Origin: Actinomycetes bacterium
GTDB lineage: Bacteria; Actinomycetota; Actinomycetes; Actinomycetales; Cellulomonadaceae
Reading direction: 5' to 3'
NCBI GenBank assembly: GCA_023461115.1
Contig: JAEWOA010000063.1
Span: 1 to 9,308, forward strand
DNA: 9,308 nt
Shown here piece after piece: positions 1 through 5,280 of this stretch. Position numbers and translations under genes: made by a program. Within the stretch, counting starts at the first letter, position 1, and every line of letters starts with the position of its first letter. Under the pieces are notes generated by a model, which saw only the letters and a program-made list of their open reading frames with translations, was not told where the DNA came from and made no database searches.

Positions 1-80
1 CCGCGCGCCAGTCTCTCGACCATGGCGCGGCGGCTCGCGTCCGACAGGGCGTGGAACACCGAGTCGTAATAGTTAACCAT
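1..80 (-). CDS. ArsR-family HTH transcriptional regulator, N-terminal fragment
   Basis: The ATG at 80-78 opens a frame of 26 complete codons that leaves the window at its left edge. The peptide begins MVNYYDSVFHALSDASRR and continues AMVERLARG. This is the first helix of ArsR/SmtB-type winged-helix repressors, whose usual form is 'F.ALADPTRRAILERLARG'. Only the N-terminus is present, so the metal- or effector-binding residues and the recognition helix cannot be judged. Members of this subgroup often sit beside an SRPBCC/AHSA1-type gene, which would lie outside the window. No clear Shine-Dalgarno precedes the ATG. Instead a GATACT hexamer ends 7 nt upstream, suggesting a leaderless transcript. 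The gene is transcribed in the same direction as ispE but is separated from it by 250 bp containing a hairpin, so it is probably an independent unit. The family call is good; the specific function is unknown. Confidence 0.82.
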   Translation of the reverse strand, partial: MVNYYDSVFHALSDASRRAMVERLAR

Positions 81-86
81 CCACTT

Positions 87-119
87 CAGTATCCCCCACC
101 CCGCCCCCCCACCACAACC
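87..119 (-). promoter_or_regulatory. Putative promoter of the ArsR-like gene with a G-tract spacer
   Basis: On the minus strand a TTGTGG hexamer (about 117-112) is followed by an 18-nt spacer and GATACT (about 93-88). Seven bases later comes the ATG at 80. This spacing would put the transcription start at or next to the ATG. The spacer is almost entirely G in runs of 7, 4 and 4-5, and two more G4 runs lie just upstream (126-123 and 121-118). The hexamers are seen in the sequence; promoter activity is inference. Confidence 0.45.
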
Positions 120-194
120 CCACCCCGATGAATTCGGCGATGGATGCGCCCAAAGCGCCCGCCACGGGCACCCCCCACGCACCCATCGCCACCG

Positions 195-225
195 CCATCC
201 GCGTCCGGGTCCGGGACGCGGATGG
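195..225. terminator. Perfect 12-bp stem hairpin downstream of ispE
   Basis: The arms CCATCCGCGTCC (195-206) and GGACGCGGATGG (214-225) are exact reverse complements separated by a 7-nt loop. The element lies 105 nt past the ispE stop and before the ArsR-like promoter. It has no T-run on either side, so it would be a tail-less hairpin of the kind often proposed as terminators in high-GC Actinobacteria. Because it is symmetrical it could act on transcripts from either direction. It could also be a protein-binding palindrome. Confidence 0.5.
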
Positions 226-246
226 TTCGGAATCGCGCGAACGCTC

Positions 247-300
247 AGCGCGGGGGGTGCGCGGAGCGCGGGGGGTGCGTGGAGCGCGGGGGGTGCGTGG
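247..300. repeat. Three 18-bp tandem repeats just downstream of ispE
   Basis: The unit AGCGCGGGGGGTGCGYGG is present three times head to tail (247-264, 265-282, 283-300). The copies are identical except for one C/T in the first. A degenerate G-rich tail (301-330) joins the array to the ispE stop codon. On the ispE transcript the array reads C-rich, in runs of six C. It looks like a small variable-number repeat in non-coding DNA; no RBS-led frame uses it. Confidence 0.9.
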
Positions 301-330
301 CGGGGAGGGGTGCGGCGGGGAGGTGGGGGG
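247..330 (-). terminator. C-rich tract after ispE: possible Rho-use site, G4 motif on the opposite strand
   Basis: Directly after the ispE TAA the transcript strand runs through repeated C4-C6 tracts separated by short spacers. This is the base bias of a rut site for Rho-dependent termination. The plus strand at 302-330 has G-tracts of 4, 4, 4 and 6 with loops of 1, 6 and 4 nt, which meets the usual G-quadruplex pattern on the template strand. Composition is seen; termination is inference. Confidence 0.35.
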
Positions 331-1308
331 TTAGTCCGTGGAGACCACTCGGGCGCCGGCCACCGGGCCGGTGGCCGTGAGGACTCGGTCCGCCACGCCT
401 GAGGCCGTGAACGCCGCAGCCAGCGCCAGCGCGTGCTGGCGGTTGCGGGCCAGCGCCGCCACGGTCGGGCCGGAGCCGGACACGATCACGCCCAGCGCCC
501 CCGCGTCCTGGGCCACCGCCAGCGGCTCCGCCAGACCCGGGCTCAACTCGAGCGCCGCGGCCTGCAGGTCGTTGTGGAGCGCCTCGCCCAGCGCGTGCGG
601 GTCGCCCGCGCGCAGCGCCTGCATCAAGGCGACGTCGTCCTCGGCGTCCGGGGGCACCGCCGAGCCGCCCCCACGACGCAGGTCCGCGCGCAGGTCGGCG
701 GACGGGGCGTGGAGGCGGTCGAACTCGCGGTACACGTCAGCGGTCGACAGGCCCTCGTCGTGCACCGCGAACGCCCAGTGGAACTCGCCGCGGGACAGCG
801 CCGGCGTCAGCAAGGTGCCGCGCCCCTGCCCCACCGCGGTGTGGCCCTGCAGGATGAACGGCACGTCCGAGCCGAGCTCGGCCGCCAGCTCCAGCAAGTC
901 GGAGCGCGACAGCCCGGTGTGCCACAGCGCGTCGACCGCGAGCAGCGCGGCGGCGCCGTCCGCCGAGCCGCCCGCCATGCCGCCGGCCACCGGCACGCCC
1001 TTCTCGATGTGCAGGTGCACACCCTCGTCGACGCCCGCGGCGGCCGCCACCAACTCGACGGCCCGCATGGCCAGGTTGGAGGAGTCGGTGGGCACCAGGT
1101 GCGACTGCGGTCCGGTGACCGTGATCGTGCGCTCGGTCGCGGCGGTCGCGACGACTTCCTCGAACACCGACACCGCCTGGAACACGGTGGCCAGCGGGTG
1201 GTAGCCGTCGTCGTCACGCGGGCCCACGCGCAGCGAGAGGTTGACCTTCCCCGGGGCGCGCACACGCACCTCCGGCGCGGGCCAACTGTCCACGGAGGTG
1301 AGCGTCAC
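331..1308 (-). CDS. ispE: 4-diphosphocytidyl-2-C-methyl-D-erythritol kinase (IspE)
   Basis: This cytoplasmic GHMP-family kinase phosphorylates the 2-hydroxyl of CDP-methylerythritol with ATP, the fourth step of the MEP route to isopentenyl diphosphate. The 325-residue protein has all family marks. APGKVNLSL lies near the N-terminus with the substrate-site lysine K21. The glycine-rich ATP loop PVAGGMAGGSADGAAAL spans about 106-122. LGSDVPF carries the catalytic aspartate D148. The C-terminal GHMP motif VSGSGPTVAAL is at about 276-286. The start is a GTG at 1308 that overlaps the rsmA stop by four bases (GTGA), a typical sign of translational coupling. A GGAG lies only 2 nt before the GTG, so re-initiation by ribosomes finishing rsmA is likely. 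The protein is somewhat longer than E. coli IspE, with extra residues around 203-224 (a basic, glycine-rich loop). The rsmA-ispE pairing is conserved in Actinobacteria. Confidence 0.96.
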   Translation of the reverse strand: MTLTSVDSWPAPEVRVRAPGKVNLSLRVGPRDDDGYHPLATVFQAVSVFEEVVATAATERTITVTGPQSHLVPTDSSNLAMRAVELVAAAAGVDEGVHLHIEKGVPVAGGMAGGSADGAAALLAVDALWHTGLSRSDLLELAAELGSDVPFILQGHTAVGQGRGTLLTPALSRGEFHWAFAVHDEGLSTADVYREFDRLHAPSADLRADLRRGGGSAVPPDAEDDVALMQALRAGDPHALGEALHNDLQAAALELSPGLAEPLAVAQDAGALGVIVSGSGPTVAALARNRQHALALAAAFTASGVADRVLTATGPVAGARVVSTD

Positions 1309-2309
1309 GGCTCCACTGTCCCAGGTTGCGCGCCAGGCGCCACGCCGGGATCGGGTGCTGGGACCTGCGAGGGGGCGGGGCTCGACGACGACGCGAGCGC
1401 CGCCGCGATCCGCGTGAACCCCTCGATGTCGACGCGTTCGCCACGCGCCTGCGGGTCGACGCCCGCCTCGTCGAGCGCTCGGACCGCGGCGTCCGCCGAG
1501 CCTGCGAGCGTCGCGAGCGCCGAGCGCAGCATCTTGCGGCGCTGCGCGAACGCGGCGTCGACCACCGCGAACACGTCCTCGCGCGCGGCGCCGTCGGGCG
1601 GCGTCCGGCGGTCCAGGCGCACCAGCGCCGAGTCCACGTTGGGCACGGGCCAGAACACGGTGCGGCCCACGGTCGCGGTGCGGCGCGCGTGCGTGTACCA
1701 GGCGGCCTTGGCGGACGGGACGCCGTACACGCGGCTCCCGGGCGGTGCGGCCAGCCGGTCGGCGACCTCGGCCTGCACCATGACGAGCGAGCGCTCGAGC
1801 GAGTCGAACCGCTCCAGGAACGTCAGCAGGACCGGCACCGACACGTTGTACGGCAGGTTGGCGACGAGGGCCACGGGCGGCGGGCCGGGCAGCATCCGCA
1901 CCTCGAGCGCGTCGCGCAGCACGACCGTGAGCCGGTCCCGCCCGTCCTCGTCGCGCAGCACGACGATCGGCCGGTCGGGGCCTGCGCCCTCGTCGGGGGG
2001 CTCGACGACGCGCAGGCCTGGGACGTGACGCTGGACGGTCGTCGACAGGAGGCGCGCGAGGACCGGGTCGATCTCGACCGCGACGACGTCCGCGCCCGCC
2101 TCGAGCAACCCGAGCGTGAGCGAGCCGAGCCCCGGCCCCACCTCGACGACGCGCTCCCCTTCGGACACGTCCGCCTGCCGCACGATCTTGCGGACCGTCC
2201 CGGCGTCGAGGACGAAGTTCTGGCCGAGCGTCTTGGTCGGACGTACGCCCGCACGCTCCGCGAGCTCACGGATCTCGGCGGCGCCGAGCAGCGTGACGGG
2301 CGGGTTCAT
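1305..2309 (-). CDS. rsmA: 16S rRNA (adenine1518-N6/adenine1519-N6)-dimethyltransferase (RsmA/KsgA)
   Basis: This enzyme uses S-adenosylmethionine to dimethylate two adjacent adenosines in the 3'-terminal hairpin of 16S rRNA during small-subunit maturation; its loss gives kasugamycin resistance. The 334-residue protein starts with the family's N-terminal TKTLGQNFVLD (25-35). The Rossmann SAM motif VVEVGPGLGSLTLGLL follows at about 54-69, with an acidic ribose-binding VEID at 78-81. The catalytic NLPYN is at 151-155. The C-terminal rRNA-binding FAQRRKMLRSAL is at about 254-265. About 20 extra residues sit between the SAM fold and NLPYN (around 104-128) and contain a repeated VVLRD. Residues 308-334 are a Pro/Ser/Ala-rich tail not needed by the fold. 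I chose the ATG at 2309 because the family N-terminus follows it directly; the frame is open to 2351, but that stretch overlaps the rpfB hairpin. TAGGCT lies 7 nt before the ATG. Confidence 0.95.
   Translation of the reverse strand: MNPPVTLLGAAEIRELAERAGVRPTKTLGQNFVLDAGTVRKIVRQADVSEGERVVEVGPGLGSLTLGLLEAGADVVAVEIDPVLARLLSTTVQRHVPGLRVVEPPDEGAGPDRPIVVLRDEDGRDRLTVVLRDALEVRMLPGPPPVALVANLPYNVSVPVLLTFLERFDSLERSLVMVQAEVADRLAAPPGSRVYGVPSAKAAWYTHARRTATVGRTVFWPVPNVDSALVRLDRRTPPDGAAREDVFAVVDAAFAQRRKMLRSALATLAGSADAAVRALDEAGVDPQARGERVDIEGFTRIAAALASSSSPAPSQVPAPDPGVAPGAQPGTVEP
1910..1964 (-). repeat. In-frame 39-bp-offset direct repeat inside rsmA
   Basis: A 16-bp sequence (plus strand CGTCGCGCAGCACGAC) occurs at 1910-1925 and again at 1949-1964. 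The offset is exactly 39 bp, or 13 codons. It encodes the duplicated VVLRD in the region where RsmA carries extra residues. The arrangement suggests an old in-frame tandem duplication. Confidence 0.75.
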
Positions 2310-2315
2310 ACCCAC

Positions 2316-2321
2316 GAGCCT
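2316..2321 (-). promoter_or_regulatory. -10-like hexamer 7 nt before the rsmA ATG
   Basis: TAGGCT on the minus strand fits TANNNT and ends exactly 7 nt before the ATG at 2309, the spacing of leaderless actinobacterial genes. No good -35 is visible: the nearest candidate, TTGTCG, is 20 nt upstream. The rpfB hairpin lies just before it, so rsmA-ispE would need a promoter of its own here or read-through. No convincing Shine-Dalgarno was found. Confidence 0.35.
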
Positions 2322-2348
2322 ACGGTCCACGGCGCCACCGCCCGACAA

Positions 2349-2388
2349 CACGACGGCGCCCCCCGGAGGTCCGAGGGGCGCCGTCGTG
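2349..2388 (-). terminator. Strong intrinsic-type hairpin ending the Rpf-domain gene
   Basis: The arms at 2349-2362 and 2375-2388 form a perfect 14-bp stem (CACGACGGCGCCCC with its exact complement). A further CGG/CCG pairing inside the 12-nt gap leaves a 4-nt loop. The stem begins 12 nt after the stop codon of the upstream gene. It is followed on the transcript by only two Ts, so it is a very stable stem without a proper U-tract. Its position between genes and near-perfect symmetry make a terminator the best reading. Confidence 0.8.
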
Positions 2389-2400
2389 CGGTCGGCAGCG

Positions 2401-3615
2401 TCAGCTGAACAGCTTCTTGCCGCACGTGGGCCACTGGCCGGCGCCCGAGCGGTTGTAGAGCATCTTGGCGCGCGCGGTCTGCTCCGCGGCGCTCGCCTGG
2501 CTGGGCAGGCCGGCGCCGCCGACGCCCTTCCAAGTGCCCACGGAGAACTGGTAGAGCCCGTGGTACTTGCCGGACGCCGAGACGGCGTTCACGCGGCCGC
2601 CGGACTCGCACTTGGCCAACGCGGCCCAGTTGAGGCTGTCGGCGGAGCCGCCGGCGGTGATCTTCCCGGCCTTCGCGCGGGTCGCCGCGGGGCGGGCCTT
2701 GGTGCCCACCGCGACGACCTGCGCGACGGGCGCGGTCGTCACGTCGTCGGACAGGATGACGCGCGCGGTCTCGACGCCGTCCACGGTGGTGACCCGCTCG
2801 ACGATCGTCTGGACCCCGGCGACACCCTTCGTCGTCACCTTCTTGACGCCCTTGTACGCGTCCGCGTCCTTGGTCGTGGTCGTGGCGAACGGCACGGCGA
2901 CCGTGCGGGTCTGCTCCGCGACGACGACGCGCTGCACGACGACGAGCAGCTCGCCGTCCTCGTCATGCGTCACCGAGACGCGGTCGGCGTCGCCCAGCGT
3001 GATGCCGAGCGCGTCGAGCGCGGCGGCGAGCGACACGTCGCCGTCCTCGACGTCGAAGGTCGTACCGTCGACCTGCACGCGCGCGGCGCCGTCCAGCGTC
3101 AGGTCCAGCGCGAGCTGCGCGCGGCCCGACGACGAGCGCGAGGCCACGAGCGCGACGCTGTCGTCGCGCGCGGCCAGCAGCTCGAGCGCGTCGTCGGCGC
3201 TCAGCGCGGTCGACCACACGCGGCGCTCGCCGGAGTCGGACGCGACCGTGAGCTGGTGCGCGTGGCGGACGACGACCGTGGCGCCTTCGACGAGCGCGCC
3301 GGTGGTGACGTCGTCGTGCGCGCCGACGCGGATGCCCTCGTCGGCCAGGAGTCCGTCGACGCTGCCCGCGAACGTGGTGACGTCGCGGACGTGGCCGTCG
3401 ACGTCCAGGGTCACGGACTTGTGGGCGTCGGCGAACGCGGCGGTTCCACCCACCACGACGAGTGCGCTCGCGGTGGCGATCGCCGGCAGGGCCAGGCGTC
3501 GACCCGGTCGTCCCCCCTTCGGCGTCGTGGCCTGGTCCGTGTGCGCCGCCTCGGTCGAGGCGGGGGCACGGTGGGCGCGCGTGAAGGGGCGAGAGAGGCG
3601 GGTCGAGAACTGCAC
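2401..3615 (-). CDS. rpfB: Resuscitation-promoting factor, RpfB type (DUF348 x3, G5, Rpf domain)
   Basis: This surface muralytic enzyme cleaves peptidoglycan glycan strands and supports regrowth from dormancy in Actinobacteria. With the GTG at 3615 the protein has 404 residues. A basic N-terminus leads to a hydrophobic segment at about 40-63. Three DUF348 repeats follow (about 66-110, 113-156, 168-216), then a G5 domain (about 237-306) and a C-terminal Rpf domain (about 329-399). The catalytic glutamate E337 sits in KCESGG, and C336 and C398 (WPTCG) are placed for the family disulfide, so the enzyme should be active. I preferred the GTG because GGAG lies 4 nt upstream. The frame also opens at an ATG at 3711, which would add 32 residues that look unlike any domain and has no RBS. 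The gene lies in the rpfB position of the metG-tatD-rpfB-ksgA-ispE order. MtrA regulates rpfB in mycobacteria, and a matching box lies upstream here. Confidence 0.93.
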   Translation of the reverse strand: MQFSTRLSRPFTRAHRAPASTEAAHTDQATTPKGGRPGRRLALPAIATASALVVVGGTAAFADAHKSVTLDVDGHVRDVTTFAGSVDGLLADEGIRVGAHDDVTTGALVEGATVVVRHAHQLTVASDSGERRVWSTALSADDALELLAARDDSVALVASRSSSGRAQLALDLTLDGAARVQVDGTTFDVEDGDVSLAAALDALGITLGDADRVSVTHDEDGELLVVVQRVVVAEQTRTVAVPFATTTTKDADAYKGVKKVTTKGVAGVQTIVERVTTVDGVETARVILSDDVTTAPVAQVVAVGTKARPAATRAKAGKITAGGSADSLNWAALAKCESGGRVNAVSASGKYHGLYQFSVGTWKGVGGAGLPSQASAAEQTARAKMLYNRSGAGQWPTCGKKLFS

Positions 3616-3718
3616 GAGGCTCCAGCCGTCGTCGTGCCCGGGCACGGGGAGGGGCTCTCGACGAGGTGCGGCGCGCTGGCCACGGCACGGCGCCAGGGGG
3701 CGGCGTCGCATGTCAGGC

Positions 3719-3769
3719 CCGGATCCCCGATCCGGCGGTGGTGGACCCGGGGCGGTGTCGCCGCCGGAT
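3719..3769 (-). promoter_or_regulatory. Structured rpfB leader with competing hairpins
   Basis: Two perfect hairpins share bases. One pairs 3730-3738 with 3761-3769 (9 bp, ATCCGGCGG type, 22-nt loop). The other pairs 3719-3725 with 3729-3735 (7 bp, 3-nt loop). A third small stem pairs 3751-3755 with 3761-3765. The first two cannot form together because both use 3730-3735. With the GTG start this lies in the 5' UTR. The pairing is seen; a switch function is inference. Confidence 0.4.
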
Positions 3770-3789
3770 TCCAGCTCGGTATGAGGCTG

Positions 3790-3797
3790 ACTATCTA
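3790..3797 (-). promoter_or_regulatory. Possible -10 region of rpfB
   Basis: TAGATAGT on the minus strand is the most AT-rich spot in this interval. It lies 14 nt downstream of the shared 22-bp box and 17 nt after TTACGG, so the box would overlap the -35 position as activator sites often do. The match to consensus is modest. An alternative pairing is TTGTAC (about 3847-3842) with TACGGT inside the box, 19 nt apart. Confidence 0.35.
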
Positions 3798-3811
3798 GGC
3801 CCGAGCGACGA

Positions 3812-3833
3812 CGACCGTAACCGAACCGTGACC
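3812..3833 (-). promoter_or_regulatory. Shared 22-bp box upstream of rpfB, MtrA-like direct repeat
   Basis: On the minus strand the box reads GGTCACGGTTC then GGTTACGGTCG, so GTCACGG and GTTACGG recur with an 11-bp period. The same box, 18 of 22 bases identical, lies at 5118-5139 upstream of the paralogue. Same-face direct half-sites fit an OmpR-family response regulator. MtrA is the natural candidate because it is known to control rpfB and other muralytic genes in mycobacteria. The identity of the regulator is inference. Confidence 0.55.
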
Positions 3834-3864
3834 GGAATGTACAACTCGCCTGGTCAGCGGTGCG

Positions 3865-5058
3865 CTAGTACCAGCCCTTGGCCTCGTGGTGCGCCCAGGC
3901 GCCGCAGGGGGTCTTGTAGCGGTTCTTGATGTACCCCAGGCCCCACGAGATCTGCGTCGCGGGGTTCGTCGCCCAGTCCGCGCCGGCCGACGCCATCTTG
4001 GACCCCGGCAGCGCCTGCGGGATGCCGTGCGCGCCCGAGCTCTTGTTGTGCGCGTTGACGCGCCAGCCGCTCTCGCGGTTCCACAACTCCAGCAGGCACG
4101 CGAACTGGTCGTCGCCCCACCCGCGGGCGGCGGCCATCTCCTTGCCGAGCGCCTGCGCCGAGCCCGGCGAGACCGCGACGTTCTTCGGCAGCTCCGCGGT
4201 CCCCACCCGGATGAGCTGCGCCTTCGGCGCCGTGGTGACCACACTCGTCAGGAGCGTGCGCCCGACGACCGCGCCACCGACCACGTCCACCTGGTACGTC
4301 GTGGTGCGCACCCCAGCGCGGCCGCGCTGGGCCACGACCTTCTGGCCCTTGGGGAGCCCCGGGTCGTCGACCTGCTCCACCGGGAACGGGACCGCCTCGG
4401 TGACGACCTCACCGTCGGAGGTGGCGCGCGTGACCAGCACAGCGAGCCCGTCGACCGCGGCGGCGTCGAGCGGCACCGACACCCGGTCGCCCTCCTCGAG
4501 CACCAGGCCGATGTCGCGCAGCGCGTCCCGCACCGTGGAGGCGTTGCTGATGCCGTCGATCACCTGGCCGTCGACGACCAGGTGGATCGTCTTGAGCGTC
4601 GAGACGCGCAGCATCCCGCGGCCCAGCGACGACGAGCGCGACGCCGACGTCCGCACCTCCCCGTCCCGCAGGCCCAGCCCCTCGACCGCCTCGCCGACCG
4701 TCAACGCGGTGGTCCACACCGTCTGCGGCTGGCCGTCCACCTCGATCTCGAGGTCGTGCCCGTGCCGGACGACGATCTGCTCCCCGTTGCGCAGCGGCGC
4801 GTGCAGCTCCGGCGCCACCAGGTCCCGGCTGCCGACGTCGACGCCGCCCGCCTCGAGCACCTGGCCGACCGTGCGGCCGAACGCCTCGACCTGCACCTCG
4901 CGCCCGTCGACGTCCACCGTGACCTGCTTGTGCAGCAGGGCGAAAGCGCTGGTGGCGCCCACCACGACGGCGAGGACGGTGGCCTGCGCGACGAGCCTCG
5001 CCGGATTGCCGTGGGCGCGCTCGGACCGACCGCGAGTGCGGCGGACGGCTCGGCTCAC
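3865..5058 (-). CDS. RpfB-like envelope protein with a lytic-transglycosylase-like C-terminus (DUF348 x3, G5)
   Basis: This is a paralogue of the next gene with the same scaffold but another catalytic end. The 397-residue protein has a basic N-terminus and a hydrophobic anchor at about 21-41. Three DUF348 repeats (about 44-89, 94-137, 154-199) and a G5 domain (about 220-289) follow, which should project the enzyme through the cell wall. The C-terminal 87 residues (about 311-397) are a lysozyme-like/SLT-type domain. Its NRESGW carries the likely catalytic glutamate E329, followed by GAHGIPQALPGSKMAS, NPATQISWGLGYI and a terminal GAWAHHEAKGWY. Two cysteines (C321, C385) could form a disulfide. 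I chose the GTG at 5058 because GAGGAGGAG lies 6 nt upstream. The frame is open to 5247, but that stretch holds the 68-nt near-palindrome and the regulatory box. A glycan-strand cleaving role is inferred from the fold. Only 31 bp separate its stop from the rpfB box. Confidence 0.9.
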   Translation of the reverse strand: MSRAVRRTRGRSERAHGNPARLVAQATVLAVVVGATSAFALLHKQVTVDVDGREVQVEAFGRTVGQVLEAGGVDVGSRDLVAPELHAPLRNGEQIVVRHGHDLEIEVDGQPQTVWTTALTVGEAVEGLGLRDGEVRTSASRSSSLGRGMLRVSTLKTIHLVVDGQVIDGISNASTVRDALRDIGLVLEEGDRVSVPLDAAAVDGLAVLVTRATSDGEVVTEAVPFPVEQVDDPGLPKGQKVVAQRGRAGVRTTTYQVDVVGGAVVGRTLLTSVVTTAPKAQLIRVGTAELPKNVAVSPGSAQALGKEMAAARGWGDDQFACLLELWNRESGWRVNAHNKSSGAHGIPQALPGSKMASAGADWATNPATQISWGLGYIKNRYKTPCGAWAHHEAKGWY

Positions 5059-5117
5059 GCGGCGCTCCTCCTCGGCGACGACTCGGCTGCGAGTCCCCGG
5101 ACGGCTGGACAACCGTC

Positions 5118-5139
5118 CGACCGTAACTGATCTGTGATC
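5118..5139 (-). promoter_or_regulatory. Shared 22-bp box upstream of the SLT-type paralogue, MtrA-like direct repeat
   Basis: On the minus strand the box reads GATCACAGATC then AGTTACGGTCG, so ATCAC and GTTAC recur with an 11-bp period. It matches the box at 3812-3833 in 18 of 22 positions, and the distal GTTACGGTCG is identical. It ends 59 nt before the chosen GTG. No convincing -10 is visible below it. TACGGT within the box could serve as one, with GTTTCG 19 nt upstream. Confidence 0.55.
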
Positions 5140-5186
5140 GGCAGCGAAACCCACCGAATCGAGCCACCCGCCGCACCATCCCCCGC

Positions 5187-5254
5187 CGAGGTGGTGAATT
5201 CGCCTCCAGGTGGTGAGTCCGGCCTCACCACCTCGCGGCGAACTCACCCGCTCG
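5187..5254. repeat. 68-nt near-palindrome between tatD and the first DUF348-G5 gene
   Basis: Nested arms pair as follows: CGAG 5187-5190 with 5251-5254; GGTGAATTCGCC 5193-5204 with GGCGAACTCACC 5237-5248 (one mismatch, G-U in RNA); and AGGTGGTGAG 5208-5217 with CTCACCACCT 5224-5233 (perfect). The loop is 6 nt. Small symmetrical internal loops of 2x2 and 3x3 separate the stems. AGGTGGTGA also occurs as a direct repeat at 5189 and 5208. There is no T-run on either side. It could terminate the metG-tatD transcript, act as an operator, or be a dispersed palindromic element. Confidence 0.8.
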
Positions 5255-5263
5255 ACGGCAGCG

Positions 5264-5280
5264 GGGGTGGGGGGTGGGGG
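5264..5280 (-). terminator. C-tract abutting the tatD stop codon
   Basis: After the tatD TAA the transcript strand reads CCCCC A CCCCCC A CCCC with nothing in between; the plus strand is the matching G-run. Together with the palindrome that follows, this resembles a C-rich Rho-use region upstream of a stable hairpin. The same TAA-C-tract junction is seen after ispE. Function is inference. Confidence 0.35.

Noticed and set aside
128..334. Small plus-strand frame encoding a repetitive RGVRGA-type peptide
   Set aside because: The repetition comes only from the 18-bp DNA repeat. There is no RBS, and the frame covers a hairpin and non-coding tandem array.
2963..3688. Arg-rich minus-strand frame inside the Rpf gene
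   Set aside because: It is an out-of-frame shadow of rpfB with no recognisable domain.
3616..3860. Classical ydaO (c-di-AMP) riboswitch before rpfB
   Set aside because: The conserved blocks I know for this class, such as the GGGGAACC-type and CAGCTAACC-type segments, are not visible, so only a structured leader is reported.
5059..5247. N-terminal extension of the SLT-type paralogue to an ATG at 5247
   Set aside because: It would place the near-palindrome and regulatory box inside coding sequence. The GTG at 5058 has an excellent RBS and gives a normal anchor.
5187..5254. Insertion sequence or MITE end
   Set aside because: There is no transposase and no target-site duplication. A second copy in the window is lacking, so mobility cannot be supported.
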